Shown: one piece after another, positions 1 through 11,819 of the stretch | Layout: each line of letters opens with the position of its first letter | How positions within the stretch are numbered: the stretch's first letter is position 1 | Notes under the pieces: model-generated | Seen by the model: only the letters and a program-made list of their open reading frames with translations | What the model was told of the DNA's origin: nothing | Database searches by the model: none | Assembly (NCBI GenBank): GCA_029783825.1 | Contig: JAREIK010000506.1 | Span: 1,197,502 to 1,261,501, forward strand | DNA length: 64,000 nt | Direction: 5' to 3' | Source of the DNA: Sapria himalayana | Lineage: Eukaryota; Streptophyta; Magnoliopsida; Malpighiales; Rafflesiaceae | Translations under genes and position numbers: made by a program

Positions 1-1374
1 AAGTTTTTAGCCTCTATCATTTGCCTTTCTCAATCTCCATTATAGTGGCCTCAACTAGTTTCATCATGCATTCCAAAAGTTTGAAAATCTTGGCTTCGAA
101 TATTTCTTGCACCACAACAAATATCATCTCTTAATGTTGGAGTTACATTTCTCAAAGTGCATCTCATCTTTGTGCACCCATTGTCATTGCTATATGGAAG
201 TAGTGTATATATGCTCTTTATGTCATGTTTCTCTATCTATGGCTTTCAATTCCATATTCTCCAAAATATAAATAATATTGATGGTCATACCTTTTTGTTC
301 ATCAAATAAATGCTCTCTAAAAGTCTCTCTAGCTATCTTTATCTTTATATCTTTTCCCACTTCTTTCCTCTACTATTGTTTGGCTTCATTGAAAGATGGT
401 TGTTCTTGCCCAAAATAATTCTATTCTTCTCTTTTAAGAATTAGCTTCTTTCATTTCCTATCTCTTTTAATTCCTCTTTTGATGCCCGATAATGTATAGA
501 TGAATACCCTCAAGTTCATTACATTGATGTTATCATCCATAGGGACTCTTTTAGCTTTGCATAATAGGGTAATCAAAGTAGTGTGAATTATATGTCCAAC
601 AAATTCACCCTCCTAAAAATTGAGAATGAATTTTTTAACTATTTTATCCACATCAAAAGCATAACCAATTGTGAGGGAATAATATAAACTTTTCCTCTCA
701 TGTGTGATGGTTGGGACATGGAGCATAGGCTACAAAAAAAAGCATAAAAAATATAATCATACTTTACTCACCTCCATGAGTTCTCCATGCATCCAAAATT
801 TATATAAACTCTTCAAAATCACCATCCATTATCTCTTTCTATCATTCAAATCTTTTTGCAATTTCTTGGTTTTTAGTAGTATTCGTAGGGACTTGAAAAG
901 TATACTATCCTTTACCCTTTATAATCCAAGCAATTCATTGGAAATTACCCTATTACAACATACTAAACATTCATGCATGTAACATCTCTTATCTTCTTTA
1001 TCCTCCAAATTAACATAGAATTCTTTTATGACTAAGGTACATCTCCTCTCTCTATGTGTGCAAAATATAAATGATCTTTTTTTCTATGATGTTCTTAAGA
1101 GGTTGTGTATATTCATTGAAATCATGCTCTCCAATAAAGCTCTTTTTGACTAGAATAGAATCCATCCATCTTTTGCCTATTTTCATGCAAAAAAATTAGA
1201 AATAGCATTACAGCCTTCGGTAATTTCTTTATGGTGCTAGATCTCTATCACTTAGTATTAACCTTGCAACTCATTTCTCCCATAAAGCTTTTCTTTTTTA
1301 GTTTCCAATGCAAACTCCTTTCCATGGTTTTGCTATCATAATGTGTTTGGTATTCAAATTATCAAACATTTTTG
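1..1374. other. gene-free AT-rich DNA, probably decayed retroelement
   Basis: I recognise no gene here. The longest open stretch (704-982, plus) has low-complexity, Phe/Ser/Leu-rich content and no motif. Some phrases (for example around 40-110) recall the decayed minus-strand coding repeats at 4750-5040. This may be the internal 3' end of another copy of the same retroelement family, but that is inference. Confidence 0.4.
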
Positions 1375-1739
1375 TATATTTTTGTGGTTTATAATGATGT
1401 GCTGACATGGAAATAAAAATAATATAAGATAATTTCATGAATTTGGAATTTGGAGAATTTTGATGAATAGTCATAAAATCAAAAGGTTTTGGAGGTATTT
1501 AGTCGAGAGGATAGATCATTGAGTCTTGTTTAGTTTTTATATTTATTCATGGCTAAAACTATATCTAATTAGATGAGATAATTCTTATACATCATGACCC
1601 TATAAACTCGTTAGGATAATATTTTTATGGTGCAACCAATTCTCAATCTCTATGATATTATCATGGAGTGACAATCATACTTAGCTCGGAAAATTTAAAT
1701 AGTTATAACATTAATTCTTTATCACATCAACCAAGTAAC

Positions 1740-2560
1740 TTACTAGTATTTAAGGTTGCAACCAAGTCCAAGCATAATGACTTTATCTTTAATGTAACTC
1801 TGTAGTCTCAAATCAAAGGCATTTTTTTACAAAGTTGTAACTTTTAAGCTACAAAAAATTATAGAGTCAAAACTACTCAAGTCAAAGCCATGACAATTTT
1901 TCTAAGCCATAACTTTTGGATACTAAATATTATTGAGGATATTACTTGAGTATGGTCATTTCTAGGACCATGACTCTTGTCCTCAAATGGAGTAATAGCC
2001 ATAACTTATTTTCTAAAGCTAATAGCCAATGCCTTAACATCATAATAGTGCTATGGAAACATAATATATACGAAAGAAAGGAAAGTTAGTATCGCGACTA
2101 TCTAGTACTTGAGAGATATGAAAGAAAACTTTTTCATTATGATCATTTCTTAGTGTCACAGCTTAAGCCAACATATGAGAAACCTTCTCAATGTTGTGCC
2201 TATTTCTTAGCACTATAACAATATAAAACTCAAAAAATATCATTGCCAAAGTTGTAGTCGATACACAGCATCATGAATATATTACAAAATGACAAGTCAT
2301 CACTACTCCATGAAAACATTCTAGTGTCAAGGCTATTTATGGACTACAAATTGACAAAGGAATAATGTTGTGATTATGTGTTGCAGAGACATTATTCCTA
2401 TGTCATGGTCATTTTTAGCACTATAACTATGGATAACATAAATTTTTAGATACAAAACATAGTTATGGTTATTTTCTAAACTCATGACCTTAAGTCAAAG
2501 AGATGAAAGATAAATTATGACATTCTTCTAAACGGCACAACTTTCTATTTAGTGTAATGC
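1740..2560. repeat. degenerate array of GTCATGG / CATAACTT-type words
   Basis: Within the left 2.7-kb repeat, short words such as 'catgact', 'cataactt' and 'gtcatgg' recur every few tens of bases on both strands, embedded in variable sequence. The same texture appears at 4190-4325 and in the right-hand copy at about 61500-62340. It looks like an old, diverged minisatellite inside the LTR. Confidence 0.45.
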
Positions 2561-3104
2561 AAGGTTGCTAGAGTTCAAATATATAATATAGAAATTTCAG
2601 GAGACCTCACAATTTTCTTTTTCTTCTGCCTAATGCAAAAAAAAAAGTCATGGAAACTATCAAACCTTTTGGTCTAATTTCACACTTCCTATGGGTTCCA
2701 TATGTAAGCAAGGGACACAAAATTAATACTAATTTTTAAAGTTATGGGTATGACTTTCAAACCTCTCTTCTCAAGAAATGGATTCAAGAATTTAAACCAA
2801 CTTATCAAAGATCAAGGGTTTATGTAAATTAAGATATATGATGTAAATTTTTTTTTATTTATTAAAGAATGAATGGCTTGATTAATTTTATTTTTTTGAT
2901 ATTGATGGATAGTGATTAAATAAAAACTAATTTATTTGAATTAGGATTTTCAAATTATCATGGGTTAGGAATTTATTAGAACTTGATTTATTTTATGTTA
3001 TTGATATTGAAGAGAGATAAACCATGAGGCTCACTCATGCAAATGGTAGCAAGGAAGTAATAACCCTTGCAACATTGATGCAAAAGATGAACCTATACAT
3101 TGAA

Positions 3105-3330
3105 CCCTAAAATTTGGGTATGTTAATCATTGCGAGCATCATGCTTATGAAACTGAAAGTATGAACACTTTTATATGTTAGTCCAATGTATATATCTTAA
3201 AAGAATTAGTTATCAATTAGGATTGATAACATACCCTAAAATTTGGGTATGTTAATCATTGTGAGCATCATGCTTATAAAACTGAAAGTATGAGCATCAT
3301 GCTTATGAAACTGAAGGAGTTCACTATTAG
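3105..3330. repeat. local duplication, period about 129 bp
   Basis: The block beginning 'ccctaaaatttgggtatg' at 3105 is repeated at 3234. The word 'gagcatcatgcttat' then occurs three times in quick succession (about 3133, 3262 and 3292). It lies inside the left 2.7-kb repeat and is not obviously present in the right-hand copy, so it probably arose after the copies separated. Confidence 0.65.
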
Positions 3331-4189
3331 TATAAGAGCCACATCATCACCAAGGAGGATGATGATAAGCAATCTTTGGGATAAACATGAGTATGTGTGA
3401 CTTGCAAGGTAGTGATAGCTTTTGTGAGTTACTTTTACTTGTATGATTCACATCTATGATACTTGAGGAAAGTATGTGTTAATTATGCTAGTATACCACT
3501 TAAGAGGATAAAAAAGTAGATGCTTACAAATTATGTCAAACTATAGTATTTATAATGTTTGATGCTAAAGAATAAAAGTATACATATGAAGAAACAATTA
3601 AGGGTAATTAATTAAGTTTTCTAAAACATATGAGATTGTAAATGATTCTTGTGTATAGACAAATTATTATCTCGATAGTGAAGTCATTGCATAATATATG
3701 TCATTAGGGCAAATTGGTGACAACCATCCTATATGTCGTTAGGGCAATGAGTCATTGCATAATACTTCAACCAACTTTTTATGTTCAACATAATATAAGT
3801 CAACCAAATTTAATAATCTCACATAAATTAAATGAATAAATCATAGACCTAAGATTATGTAATAATCTAAGTATCTATTTTACTAAAGATGAATTTCCCC
3901 ATTGTTAAATAATTGAATTTTTGATACAATCACTTTGTGATTGATATCTAGATGGAAGTTCATTTTATTATTTATATGCTCTATATACTTGTTGATCTCA
4001 TATTGATGAGACACTCTTATTAATAAGTTTTTGGGATATTACCTAATTGATAAAATTTGGTAGAGTAGTAAAGTCACAACATGGTACTAACATCTTGTGG
4101 CTTCTAGTTAGGGATTTGGATGGAATTAGAAAAAAGAGAGATTAGGGTTTCAAAAAATAGATTATTCACCGTGAAATATACTATACCAT

Positions 4190-4325
4190 CCATGACTTTA
4201 AAAATGAAAAGTCACAATGCTAAAGGTTAGCCACAACTTAAAGTAATGAGAAGTCATGGTATTAAAGTTGGACATGACTTTATGTAATGAGAAATCATGG
4301 TGATGAAGCTTGGCCATGACTTTTT
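4190..4325. repeat. three degenerate units of about 45-50 bp ending in CATGACTTT
   Basis: Three consecutive units each contain 'aatga.aa(g)tca..gt' and end with 'ccacaactt', 'acatgacttt' or 'ccatgacttt'. The half-sites AAGTCATGGT and CCATGACTT are near-complementary, so the array could fold. It continues the motif family seen at 1740-2560. Confidence 0.5.
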
Positions 4326-4439
4326 AGGTGAAATAAATTAGAAGTTAGTTTGAATCTCCTAATTCTAATGTGGATAGGGTTTCATGGTGGATAAGTATCA
4401 AAGTGTGAGGTGCATGTAAAAAAATTCATTCCACAAACA

Positions 4440-4500
4440 AAAATAATAACAAACACATTATTTCTTGGGTTACCTCCCAAGCAGTACTACATTTAATGTC
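4440..4500 (-). other. Tat/Athila-type Gypsy post-pol signature
   Basis: On the minus strand this reads as a GACATTAAAT block followed by a CTTGGGAGGTAACCCAAG palindrome-like block. It closely resembles the GACGTTAAA...CTTGGGAGGCAACCCAAG stretch that follows the coding region in many plant Tat/Athila Gypsy elements. Its position, between decayed coding repeats (4750-5040) and the LTR-like repeat ending near 4085, is the order expected for a minus-strand element. The resemblance is from memory of the family, not a search. Confidence 0.5.
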
Positions 4501-4749
4501 CGTAGTTAGACAACATCAACTCTTTTTTATCCTTAATTTTTGGACTTCCATGCCAGCTTCTCCATGTAATATTTCACTTCCTTCTTCCTTGTTTGTTCAA
4601 TATCCGCTAATGATACTGTGTAGAAATTTACTTAAATGCTATTTTCCACAAAAGGTCTTGAAAATGAAGGATCACACTTCTTCTTTGTTTGGTCCGTGAC
4701 ATTAATAAATGTTATTTTTTTTATGTTTCTTCGATATTTTCTTCAATTA

Positions 4750-5040
4750 TTGTGGCTATAATCACCATTGGAGTTTCAAAGGTAGCACATTCCTCCTCGC
4801 TAACCATTATTTTTATACTTGCTAATAGAACTTCCAAGGTAGCATTTTTCTCTTCAATCATGCTTATATCCATACTCTCCAAAGAAACTTTCAAGATAGC
4901 ATTTTCCTCTCTTAATCACACTTATATCCATTCTTTCCAATGGAAATTAAAAATTATTATTTTAATTTTTAATCTTACTTATGTTCATACTCGCCAATGA
5001 AACTTCTAAGAGAACATGTTTCCCCATTGTACTCAAGTTA
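4750..5040 (-). pseudogene. decayed coiled-coil-like tandem coding repeat of a Gypsy element
   Basis: Five tandem units of about 57-59 bp lie here. Read on the minus strand they encode a repeat of roughly 19 residues with the pattern E-E-x-x-A-x-L-E/K-V-x-L-x-S-(M/I), visible in units such as EEKNATLEVLLASIKIM. The Glu-rich, Leu-spaced pattern suggests a coiled coil. Stops interrupt the leftmost units. Together with the signature at 4440-4500 it looks like the tail of a Tat/Athila-type internal region on the minus strand. No protein is expected today. Confidence 0.5.
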
Positions 5041-5454
5041 GTGTCTTCCCCATCATGACAAGTTGTCGTAACCATTCATTTTCTCTATCATTTGATTATC
5101 TAATCTTGATTAACATTTTTTGTAAGCCATATAATCAAGAATAGATCAACTTTTGAAGGTGATTTTTTAGTGAACCCGTTATTGCGAGGCCTTTCTCCAT
5201 ATCTCTCATGTTCAAAATCTTTATATGGAACATCTATCTAAAAAGAAGTGTGTTCGACATCATTAATGGGCATGAAATAAAAGTCATTGTATTGGTAAGA
5301 ATGTGCTCAATCATAGTAAAAAATTTGACCCATACATGATCTTTTCCTTTCTATGAATCCCGAGGTGTTAAATCAATCTTAGAGTTTTGCTCATATAAGA
5401 GTGGTGACTTAAAAAAAGAAAGGAAAATTAAAGATTAAATATGTGAAACCTCAT
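5041..5454. other. gene-free spacer
   Basis: AT-rich sequence between the decayed coding repeat and the 208-bp tandem repeat. I see no open frame, RNA gene or clear repeat in it. Confidence 0.5.
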
Positions 5455-5850
5455 CCCCTAGGGAGTCTCATTCATTCTATCACACAACAAAATGTGTAAT
5501 AAAATAATTTTTTTCAAATGTAACATATACTTATTTTCCATTTTATTTGCTCAGTGGAATAAAAACACATAATCTATTATTCAAGCCACAAACGGCTTCT
5601 CTTCATATGTATTATCCCGCATGTGGGTCTATCATCTGTCCTGGACCTATGACACCTCATAACATAAGGGAGTCCTATTACATTCCATCACACAACAAAA
5701 TGTGTAATAAAATAAAATATTCCCAAATGTACCGTACACTTTTTTTTATTTAATCAGCGGAATTAAAAACACAATACATTATTTAATCCATAACTAGCTT
5801 TTCTTCACATGTGTGATCCCGCATGTGGATCTGTCATCTGTCCTGGACCT
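5455..5850. repeat. 208-bp tandem duplication
   Basis: Two consecutive copies start at about 5461 and 5669. 'cacacaacaaaatgtgtaat' occurs at 5481 and again at 5689, and each copy closes with 'catctgtcctggacctat'. The block directly precedes the LTR-like unit at 5844 and may be a subrepeat of the same retroelement. Confidence 0.8.
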
Positions 5851-7245
5851 ATACCTAAAAGGGGTCCCAAGATGGAGTGAACAAAGCTTAGTAGAGGTAA
5901 ACTCATACAGGGCTACTCCCTATCTAAATGCAAGTAAAATATCATGCATATATATCAATACACACTCAAGTATAATGTTTACATGAATGTAATTATGGAT
6001 GAAATATTTATATGTCCATATTCCTTAGTCTCAACGACTCCTTCACACATGCCGAAGCCAAGTGTGACTTATTTTATTTATATATATATATATATATCTA
6101 TATCTATAGAAATATTTATTTTTTGTTTTGGAATTATTCCGAAAAATATGGACCTCCTCTGAAAACTATATTGGATATTTCTCCGAACAAAATATGCTTT
6201 TCTTGGATATACTCTGAGAAATATGGACCTCCGAAAAATATATTAGACATTTTCTGATAAAATATTTTTTTTCTTGGATATTTTCAAAAAATAATGCATA
6301 ACTCAGCGTAGACATCATCCCAATTCAAGTTTGCATATTTATATTAACCATGCTCTAAAAAAAATATTACGCAACTCAGTTTAGACATTGTCCCAATTCG
6401 TGTTCACCAAATATGATTCATATACCTTTATATGTATATATATATCATGCACTCACCCATTTAAATGGAATATTCTCATGCGTATGAAATGTAATTATGT
6501 CATTTTTGATTAAATTGTTGTTTTAGACGCAGTTATAACGATCCAAATCCACTTGCTCCTGCACTAAATTTTACTAAACGAAACATATAAATATTTTACC
6601 AATTAACTATTTCAAGTGAAATTTCAAACAATTCAAATTGAAATATAAAACATGATCTTTTATGGCCTTTAAATGCAAAGAAATTCTAATAGGAGAAAAC
6701 TACTACTTTCTAGAAAATTTCATGAAAACTTTATAAATTTGATATCAAACTAAAGATCTCATCACATAGAGTAAATTTAATTCTTGGACTATTCTATTCA
6801 CACACCTGAATAATCTATTACGATCAAAAGAAAGTTAATAGATCATTTATTTTTTTTTCTACAATCTGTATCTCTCTCCCACATAATACGTTTTATTTTC
6901 TTTCCCCATCATCCTATTTTCTAGATTCTCGACATTTTTTTAATTAAATATATTATTATTTTTTTTTTGACACATGACCACGCATGGTGCAGCTATGTGC
7001 TGATGTGATGGCATGGTCTTCTGCTTCCATTTTTTTATTATTTATTTATTTATTCTAATAATTATTTAAATAAAGAAATCCATAGCTATATTTTCCAATA
7101 CGAATTCAATAAAGAAATCCATTTTATCATACGGGTTCTAAAATTTTAAGCTTATTTTTCATATTGCAAATTACTATTTTACACATTTTTTTCCAAAAAC
7201 AAAATCATAATATTTATTTCTTCATTTTTTTTTCATGATTTCACA
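5844..7245 (-). repeat. chromovirus-type LTR, copy A
   Basis: This copy aligns with 7246-8472 plus 12134-12429 (copy B). The shared start is 'ggacctatacctaaaagg' against 'ggacctatatctaaaagg', and the shared body includes 'cagggctactccctatcta' and a terminal AT-rich 'atccattttatcat' block. The ends read TGG...ACA on the plus strand, fitting a TG...CA LTR. Copies B and C each end next to integrase C-terminal remnants and a polypurine tract on the minus strand, so the LTRs belong to a minus-strand Gypsy chromovirus. Exact ends are inferred from copy comparison. Confidence 0.6.
6077..6112. repeat. (TA)n microsatellite
   Basis: Alternating TA run grading into TCTATA inside LTR copy A. The matching place in copy B (about 7485) carries a (TG)n run instead, so the tract has changed composition between copies. 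Confidence 0.9.
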
Positions 7246-7482
7246 GGACCTATATCTAAAAGGGGTCTCACAATAGAGTGGCAAAGCTCAGTAGAGGTGT
7301 CCTTTTACAGGGCTACTCCCTATCTAAGTGCATGTAAAATATTATGCATATATATCTACACCCATTCGAGTATAATGTTAATATGAATGCAATTATGGAT
7401 AAAATATTTATATGCTCATATTTTTGAGTCTCATTGACTCCCTCACACATGTCGAAACCAAGTGTGCTATATTATATATAGA

Positions 7483-7484
<2 letters not shown>

Positions 7485-7517
<33 letters not shown>

Positions 7518-7518
7518 C
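7485..7518. repeat. (TG)n microsatellite
   Basis: A nearly perfect TG run within LTR copy B, directly before 'tctatagaaatatttatttt', which is shared with copy A. Confidence 0.95.
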
Positions 7519-8464
7519 TATAGAAATATTTATTTTTTTGGAATTATTCCGAAGAATATGGACCTCATCTGAAAAATAATATTGGACCTCCTCTGAAAAA
7601 TAATATTGGACATTCTCTGAAAAAAAAATATACTTTTCTTGGACAGACTCCAAGAAAAATGGACCTCCTCCAAAAAACTATAATTGATATTGTCCAATAA
7701 AATATTTTTTTCCTTTGATATTTTCCAAAAACCATCACATAACTCAGCCTATTCATTGTCTCAATTTGAGTTCATATATTTATATTATTCATGCTTCTAA
7801 AAAAAATATCAGACAACTCAATTTGGACGTTGTCCCAATTCAACTTCGCAAAATACAATCCATTGTACCTTTATATGTATATATATATATTATGCACCTA
7901 CCCATATATATTGAATGTTCTCGTGCATATAAAATGAAAATATACCATTTATGATTAAACCATTTTCTAGACACAGTTATAACTATCCAAACTCAATTCA
8001 TACTATAATATATTTTACTAAATGAAACATAGAAAATTTTCACTAATTAACCATTTCTAATGAAATTTTTAAATAGTTCGAATTGAAATATAAAACATGA
8101 TCATTTATGGCATTTAAATAGAAAGAAATTCCGATAGTAGAAAATTACTATCTCTCACAATATTTCACGGAAACTTTATAACTTTAATATCAAACTGATG
8201 ATCTCATCGCATAGAGTAACTTTAGTTCTTAGACTATTCTAATTCGACTCCAGAATAATCTGTTATGATCAAAAGAAAATTAACAAAACTATTATTTTGT
8301 TTTCCTCTATAATGTGTCTCTCTCTCCGTGAAGTATATTTTTATTTTTTTCCCGTCATCGCATTTTCTGGATTCCCATCATTTTTTAATCATTATTTTAT
8401 TAAAATAATATATTTATAAAACTTATAATTATTTTTTTGTATGTTTGATTATTGGACCACGCAT

Positions 8465-8472
8465 GAACAACC
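8465..8472. repeat. 8-bp target-site duplication, left (hAT)
   Basis: GAACAACC here matches GCACAGCC at 12126-12133. The uninterrupted paralogous site at 12704-12711 reads GCACAACC. Each flanking copy differs from that site by one base. An 8-bp duplication is the hallmark of hAT insertion. Confidence 0.85.
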
Positions 8473-8692
8473 TCGAGGTGTTAAATGAGTCATGTCGGGC
8501 TGGCCAGGCATAGTTTTTGCCCGCCCAAAAGTGATACAGTGCCTGGCCAGGCACAACACGATTATTGTACCATGTCATGCCTGACATGGCATTATTTTTT
8601 CAGTCCAGGCCCAGAACGGCCTGGCCATGTTTTGGTCGTGCCAGGTTTTGGCCGTGCCAGGTCAGGCCCATACGAGCCGGTTCTAAAAAAAT
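8473..8692. promoter_or_regulatory. left subterminal repeats of the hAT element
   Basis: A GC-rich block in otherwise AT-rich DNA, with repeated GGCCAGGC, GCCTGGCC, CGTGCCAGG and TGACATGGC words on both strands. In hAT elements such clustered subterminal motifs bind the transposase. The apparent open frame across the block follows from its base composition and is not a gene. Confidence 0.65.
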
Positions 8693-9146
8693 AAAAAAAA
8701 ATTCATTAGTTGTTTAATGTTTGTAATATTTATGTAATTATAAAATATAAATTAGATAATGTTTAAAAATATTTAAATTGTAAATTATAAATATTCGAAT
8801 AGTTATAAAATTTATTTTTTTATATTATTTATTTCAATTTTGTATTAATTATATTCTAATTTATTATAATTATATTTTAGTATTTTTAATAACATTCTTA
8901 AATAAAAAATTAAAATAAACTCAAATTTTATTTAACAAAAATAATAAAGTCACACTCGCAAAGCCAAGTGTCAAACGGCCAAACCAAATAAAATACAATG
9001 TAAATAAAAATGAGTACAAAACTTCGAAATCAAAATTGAGAATCATGCACAACTAATAAGCAAAAGCATAACCGTAACATAAGTATCACTATCGGCGTGT
9101 CGCAATCCCACAATCTTCAACCGTCAAGTATCAAGTGGTAACCTCA

Positions 9147-11036
9147 TCAATCATCTATCGACATACCAATATCATTCTCATTCTCAATATCAATATCACT
9201 ATCATATGGATCATCATCAGCAATCAACTCCTCTACTTTCACTGTAGTTGTAGTCATAGTCTCAACACTATCCTGGATGCTAAACTTCAAAGCATTCCAA
9301 TCCTTCATGCATGCTAAAGCCTCAATAATATTTGAATGTAATCTCGATCTCCTATCTAAAATTACATTCACTACAACACAAAAAGTAGACTTTAATGCAG
9401 TGCTCGACACTAAAGTAGTCAGTAGATCCCGTGTCATCTTAGATAGCATGGGAAAGGTGGACTCGTATGATTTTTACCTCTATAATATATCAAGATTCTT
9501 AGTATCGGAATGTGATAGGATTGAGTAGTAATCAGTATCTAAGTACCAAGACAGCTCACTCCTATTCGACGGTCCACCCCATCATTTCCCCCTAACTAAC
9601 TGAATAAAAAAATTGCCATATTTGAATATGGTATCAATGTTCGTACTCACAGCATCACTACTACGACCACAATATCTAGTATCGTAGTATGTGAAAAGGT
9701 CAGTCAACTTCTCGTGAATGAATCCTTCATGTGGGTCTTCCAAGTTGATGCAAGAGGAAATGTAAGTCAGAATGTTATCTATCACTTTCACTTTAATCCT
9801 CGGGTTCATGCATGCAACGAGATAATAAAGAGATGGAATGGTTGACTAGTACTTTAAGTACTTGGTTTTCATCTCTGCAACCATTTGGCTAAGTGTCGGG
9901 TTAGCTCAATACTTCCAAAACATGCTACTAATGTTGCATAAACACCTGAGTGCAATGCAAGTCATGGGAGTATAAACTTAAACGAACACATATTCGTCGC
10001 ATCATTAAAAATCTTCAGAAATTTCATAAATGAAATTTCTGAAGCTCAGTCAATGTCGTCAATAATATGTTCATCACTCTTACTATTGACGTGATCAGAT
10101 ATCACGTGTTCGTATCCAACACACGACTTAACATCAGGTTTGTGCAATTCCAATGGTGTCTCACATCCGATTGGAATTTTTCTTCTTAAGATTCATAGAC
10201 AAACATAGACTACCAAACTCATGTTGTCTACGAGGAATGTGAATATATTTTAGTGAGTTACGTATGTTTTCCAAAGTGGGGGAACACACCATCCCTACTT
10301 GTATAATCAAGTTAATCACGTGACACATACATCTAACATGAAAAATCTCTTCTAATGGTCCATCTTTAATATTCCTAACAAACATATTAATCACTACTTC
10401 ATTATTAAATACATTATCGAATGTGATACTAAAAATTTTATTTTGAATTTTATATTCTCTAAAGATCTTCATCATAAACTCAAAAATAGTGGGGCCATCA
10501 TGAGGATGGAGAATCTCATAAAAACTTAAAATTTTTTTATTCATAGTTCATTTAGAATCTACATAGTGTGTGGTGAGACATGCATAAGGTGCATCATCGT
10601 GACTAGTCCAGATATTGAATATCACAGGCATCACTCCACTATATGTCATAAATTCATTAATTATTATTTGTTTTTCTAGCTTATAATATTTTAGTATGTC
10701 ATTCCTAGATGTGGACCTAGGAATCCTATGATAAGCAGGCTGAAAATATGTTTGTATGATGCTCACTACCCTTTGATCTTTCAAAAATCTGATCGGAATA
10801 CCGATCAATGTGATAAATTTGGACATGTATTTCCTTCACAACTCGCTGTGGTATATGGAAGTAAACTTTGAGACTGAATTGGAACCAATTTCAAAAAATG
10901 CAGTGCTAAGTTGAGTTTGCCTAAGATCTAATGCACCATATTCTTTGGTGCATAATTTGGCATGCCTCTTAAGTTGCCCAGTTCCTAATGCACTCTTACA
11001 AGATAAAATTTTTTGACAATATTTGTACTGTGTCAT
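9147..11036 (-). pseudogene. hAT transposase, decayed
   Basis: On the minus strand a transposase of about 630 codons can be followed with most pieces in one frame. In order it shows a BED-type zinc finger (about 11036-10930), an N-terminal core ending in the WTS-like stretch NIWTSHDD (10826-10548), and the RNase-H-like catalytic region with FSITFDNVFNNE and FHVRCMCHVINLI (10544-10161). A diverged, frameshifted middle (10160-9820) follows, then a NPRIKVKV block (about 9809) and the C-terminal dimerisation domain with a 'SSTALKSTF...RRSRL' pattern (9449-9310). The first zinc-finger Cys is Tyr (YKYC instead of CxxC). At least two stops (after codons ending near 10839 and 10551) fit single C-to-T or G-to-A changes of Arg or Trp codons. 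Most like plant Ac/Tam3 and RICESLEEPER-type transposases. Not functional. Confidence 0.88.
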
Positions 11037-11274
11037 TTCTTCTTCCTCACCCTAAAAATTTGTTTGTTTTATTATATTAAAATGAGTCCAAACTATAAAA
11101 GTCCTAGTTTTTTTTAGATGTTTGGGTTGAGATAACCGGAGAAACCAAAGTTTCAGCAGTCTCGGACATTTGTATAAGATTTTTATTTTCTAAATTTACA
11201 TTAATTTCATTAGCATTTGTATTTATCATTTTTTTGATTTTTTAGACAAGAGAATAGCTTAAGCCTTAAAGAGT

Positions 11275-11278
<4 letters not shown>

Positions 11279-11314
<36 letters not shown>
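11279..11314. repeat. (GA)n microsatellite
   Basis: A GA run of about 17 units inside the hAT element, upstream of the transposase relic on its coding strand. Confidence 0.95.
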
Positions 11315-11316
<2 letters not shown>

Positions 11317-11819
11317 AAAAACTAATTATTTTTAAATTAACAGTTTCAGACTTTAGTTAACTAATTAAAAAAAAACAAAAATGCTCGTAAAGTAGTGTAA
11401 AGGAAAAACACGTTCACCAAAAATCTAACTTACAAAGACCAATGCAAACACCAACTAAAGACCAGCCTAAGTTGTGAGTCCCAAAAAGCCAAGCCGAAAT
11501 CAGAATTCTCGAGAGAGAGAATTTTAGGAAAGAGATTTGAGAGAATGTGAGAATGTAAGATTATATATTTTTGAAAAACATATAAATTATGGGGGGGGGT
11601 ATAAAATTTAGAATTTTTTTAAAAATTTATTTTTTAAAAATTTATTTTTTAAAAAAAATTTAGAATTTTTTCTAAATTTTTTTGGGGCATAATCATGTGT
11701 GTCGTCGGATTCTACCCTATAGCCGTTCTAAGCAAAATACAACGGCTAAAATTAAAATTATTTTTTCATTATTTTTAATTATATTTAATTATTTTTATTT
11801 TTTTTTATTTTTTTTTTAA

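Larger units (their letters stand above)
1375..4085. repeat. 2.7-kb LTR-like repeat, left copy
   Basis: This stretch aligns along its whole length with 61130-63795 in the same orientation. Shared landmarks are a 'ggtatttagt.gagagg' block (about 1490 and 61250), an 'agtcttgt' block, a 'catcatca.caaggat' block (about 3340 and 63020) and an 'aaagtcacaa' end (about 4070 and 63785). It has no coding capacity. The size and lack of genes fit an LTR of a large Gypsy element, and the internal-type signature just outside it (4440-4500) supports that. The exact ends and a target duplication could not be fixed. Confidence 0.6.
7246..8472 (-). repeat. chromovirus-type LTR, copy B, left part
   Basis: Left part of the second LTR copy, aligned with 5844-7245. 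It abuts copy A with no spacer and is cut at 8472 by the hAT transposon. It resumes after the transposon at 12134. Together the two parts make about 1.5 kb, close to copy A. It has no coding capacity. Confidence 0.6.

Noticed and set aside
7408..7756. Two overlapping minus-strand frames with His/Thr repeats and FFSE-type repeats
   Set aside because: They arise from the (TG)n microsatellite and short repeats in LTR copy B, with no protein family match.
8485..8694. Open frame at the left end of the hAT element, with a similar one at 11831-12142
   Set aside because: They lie in GC-rich subterminal repeats outside the transposase and have no domain.
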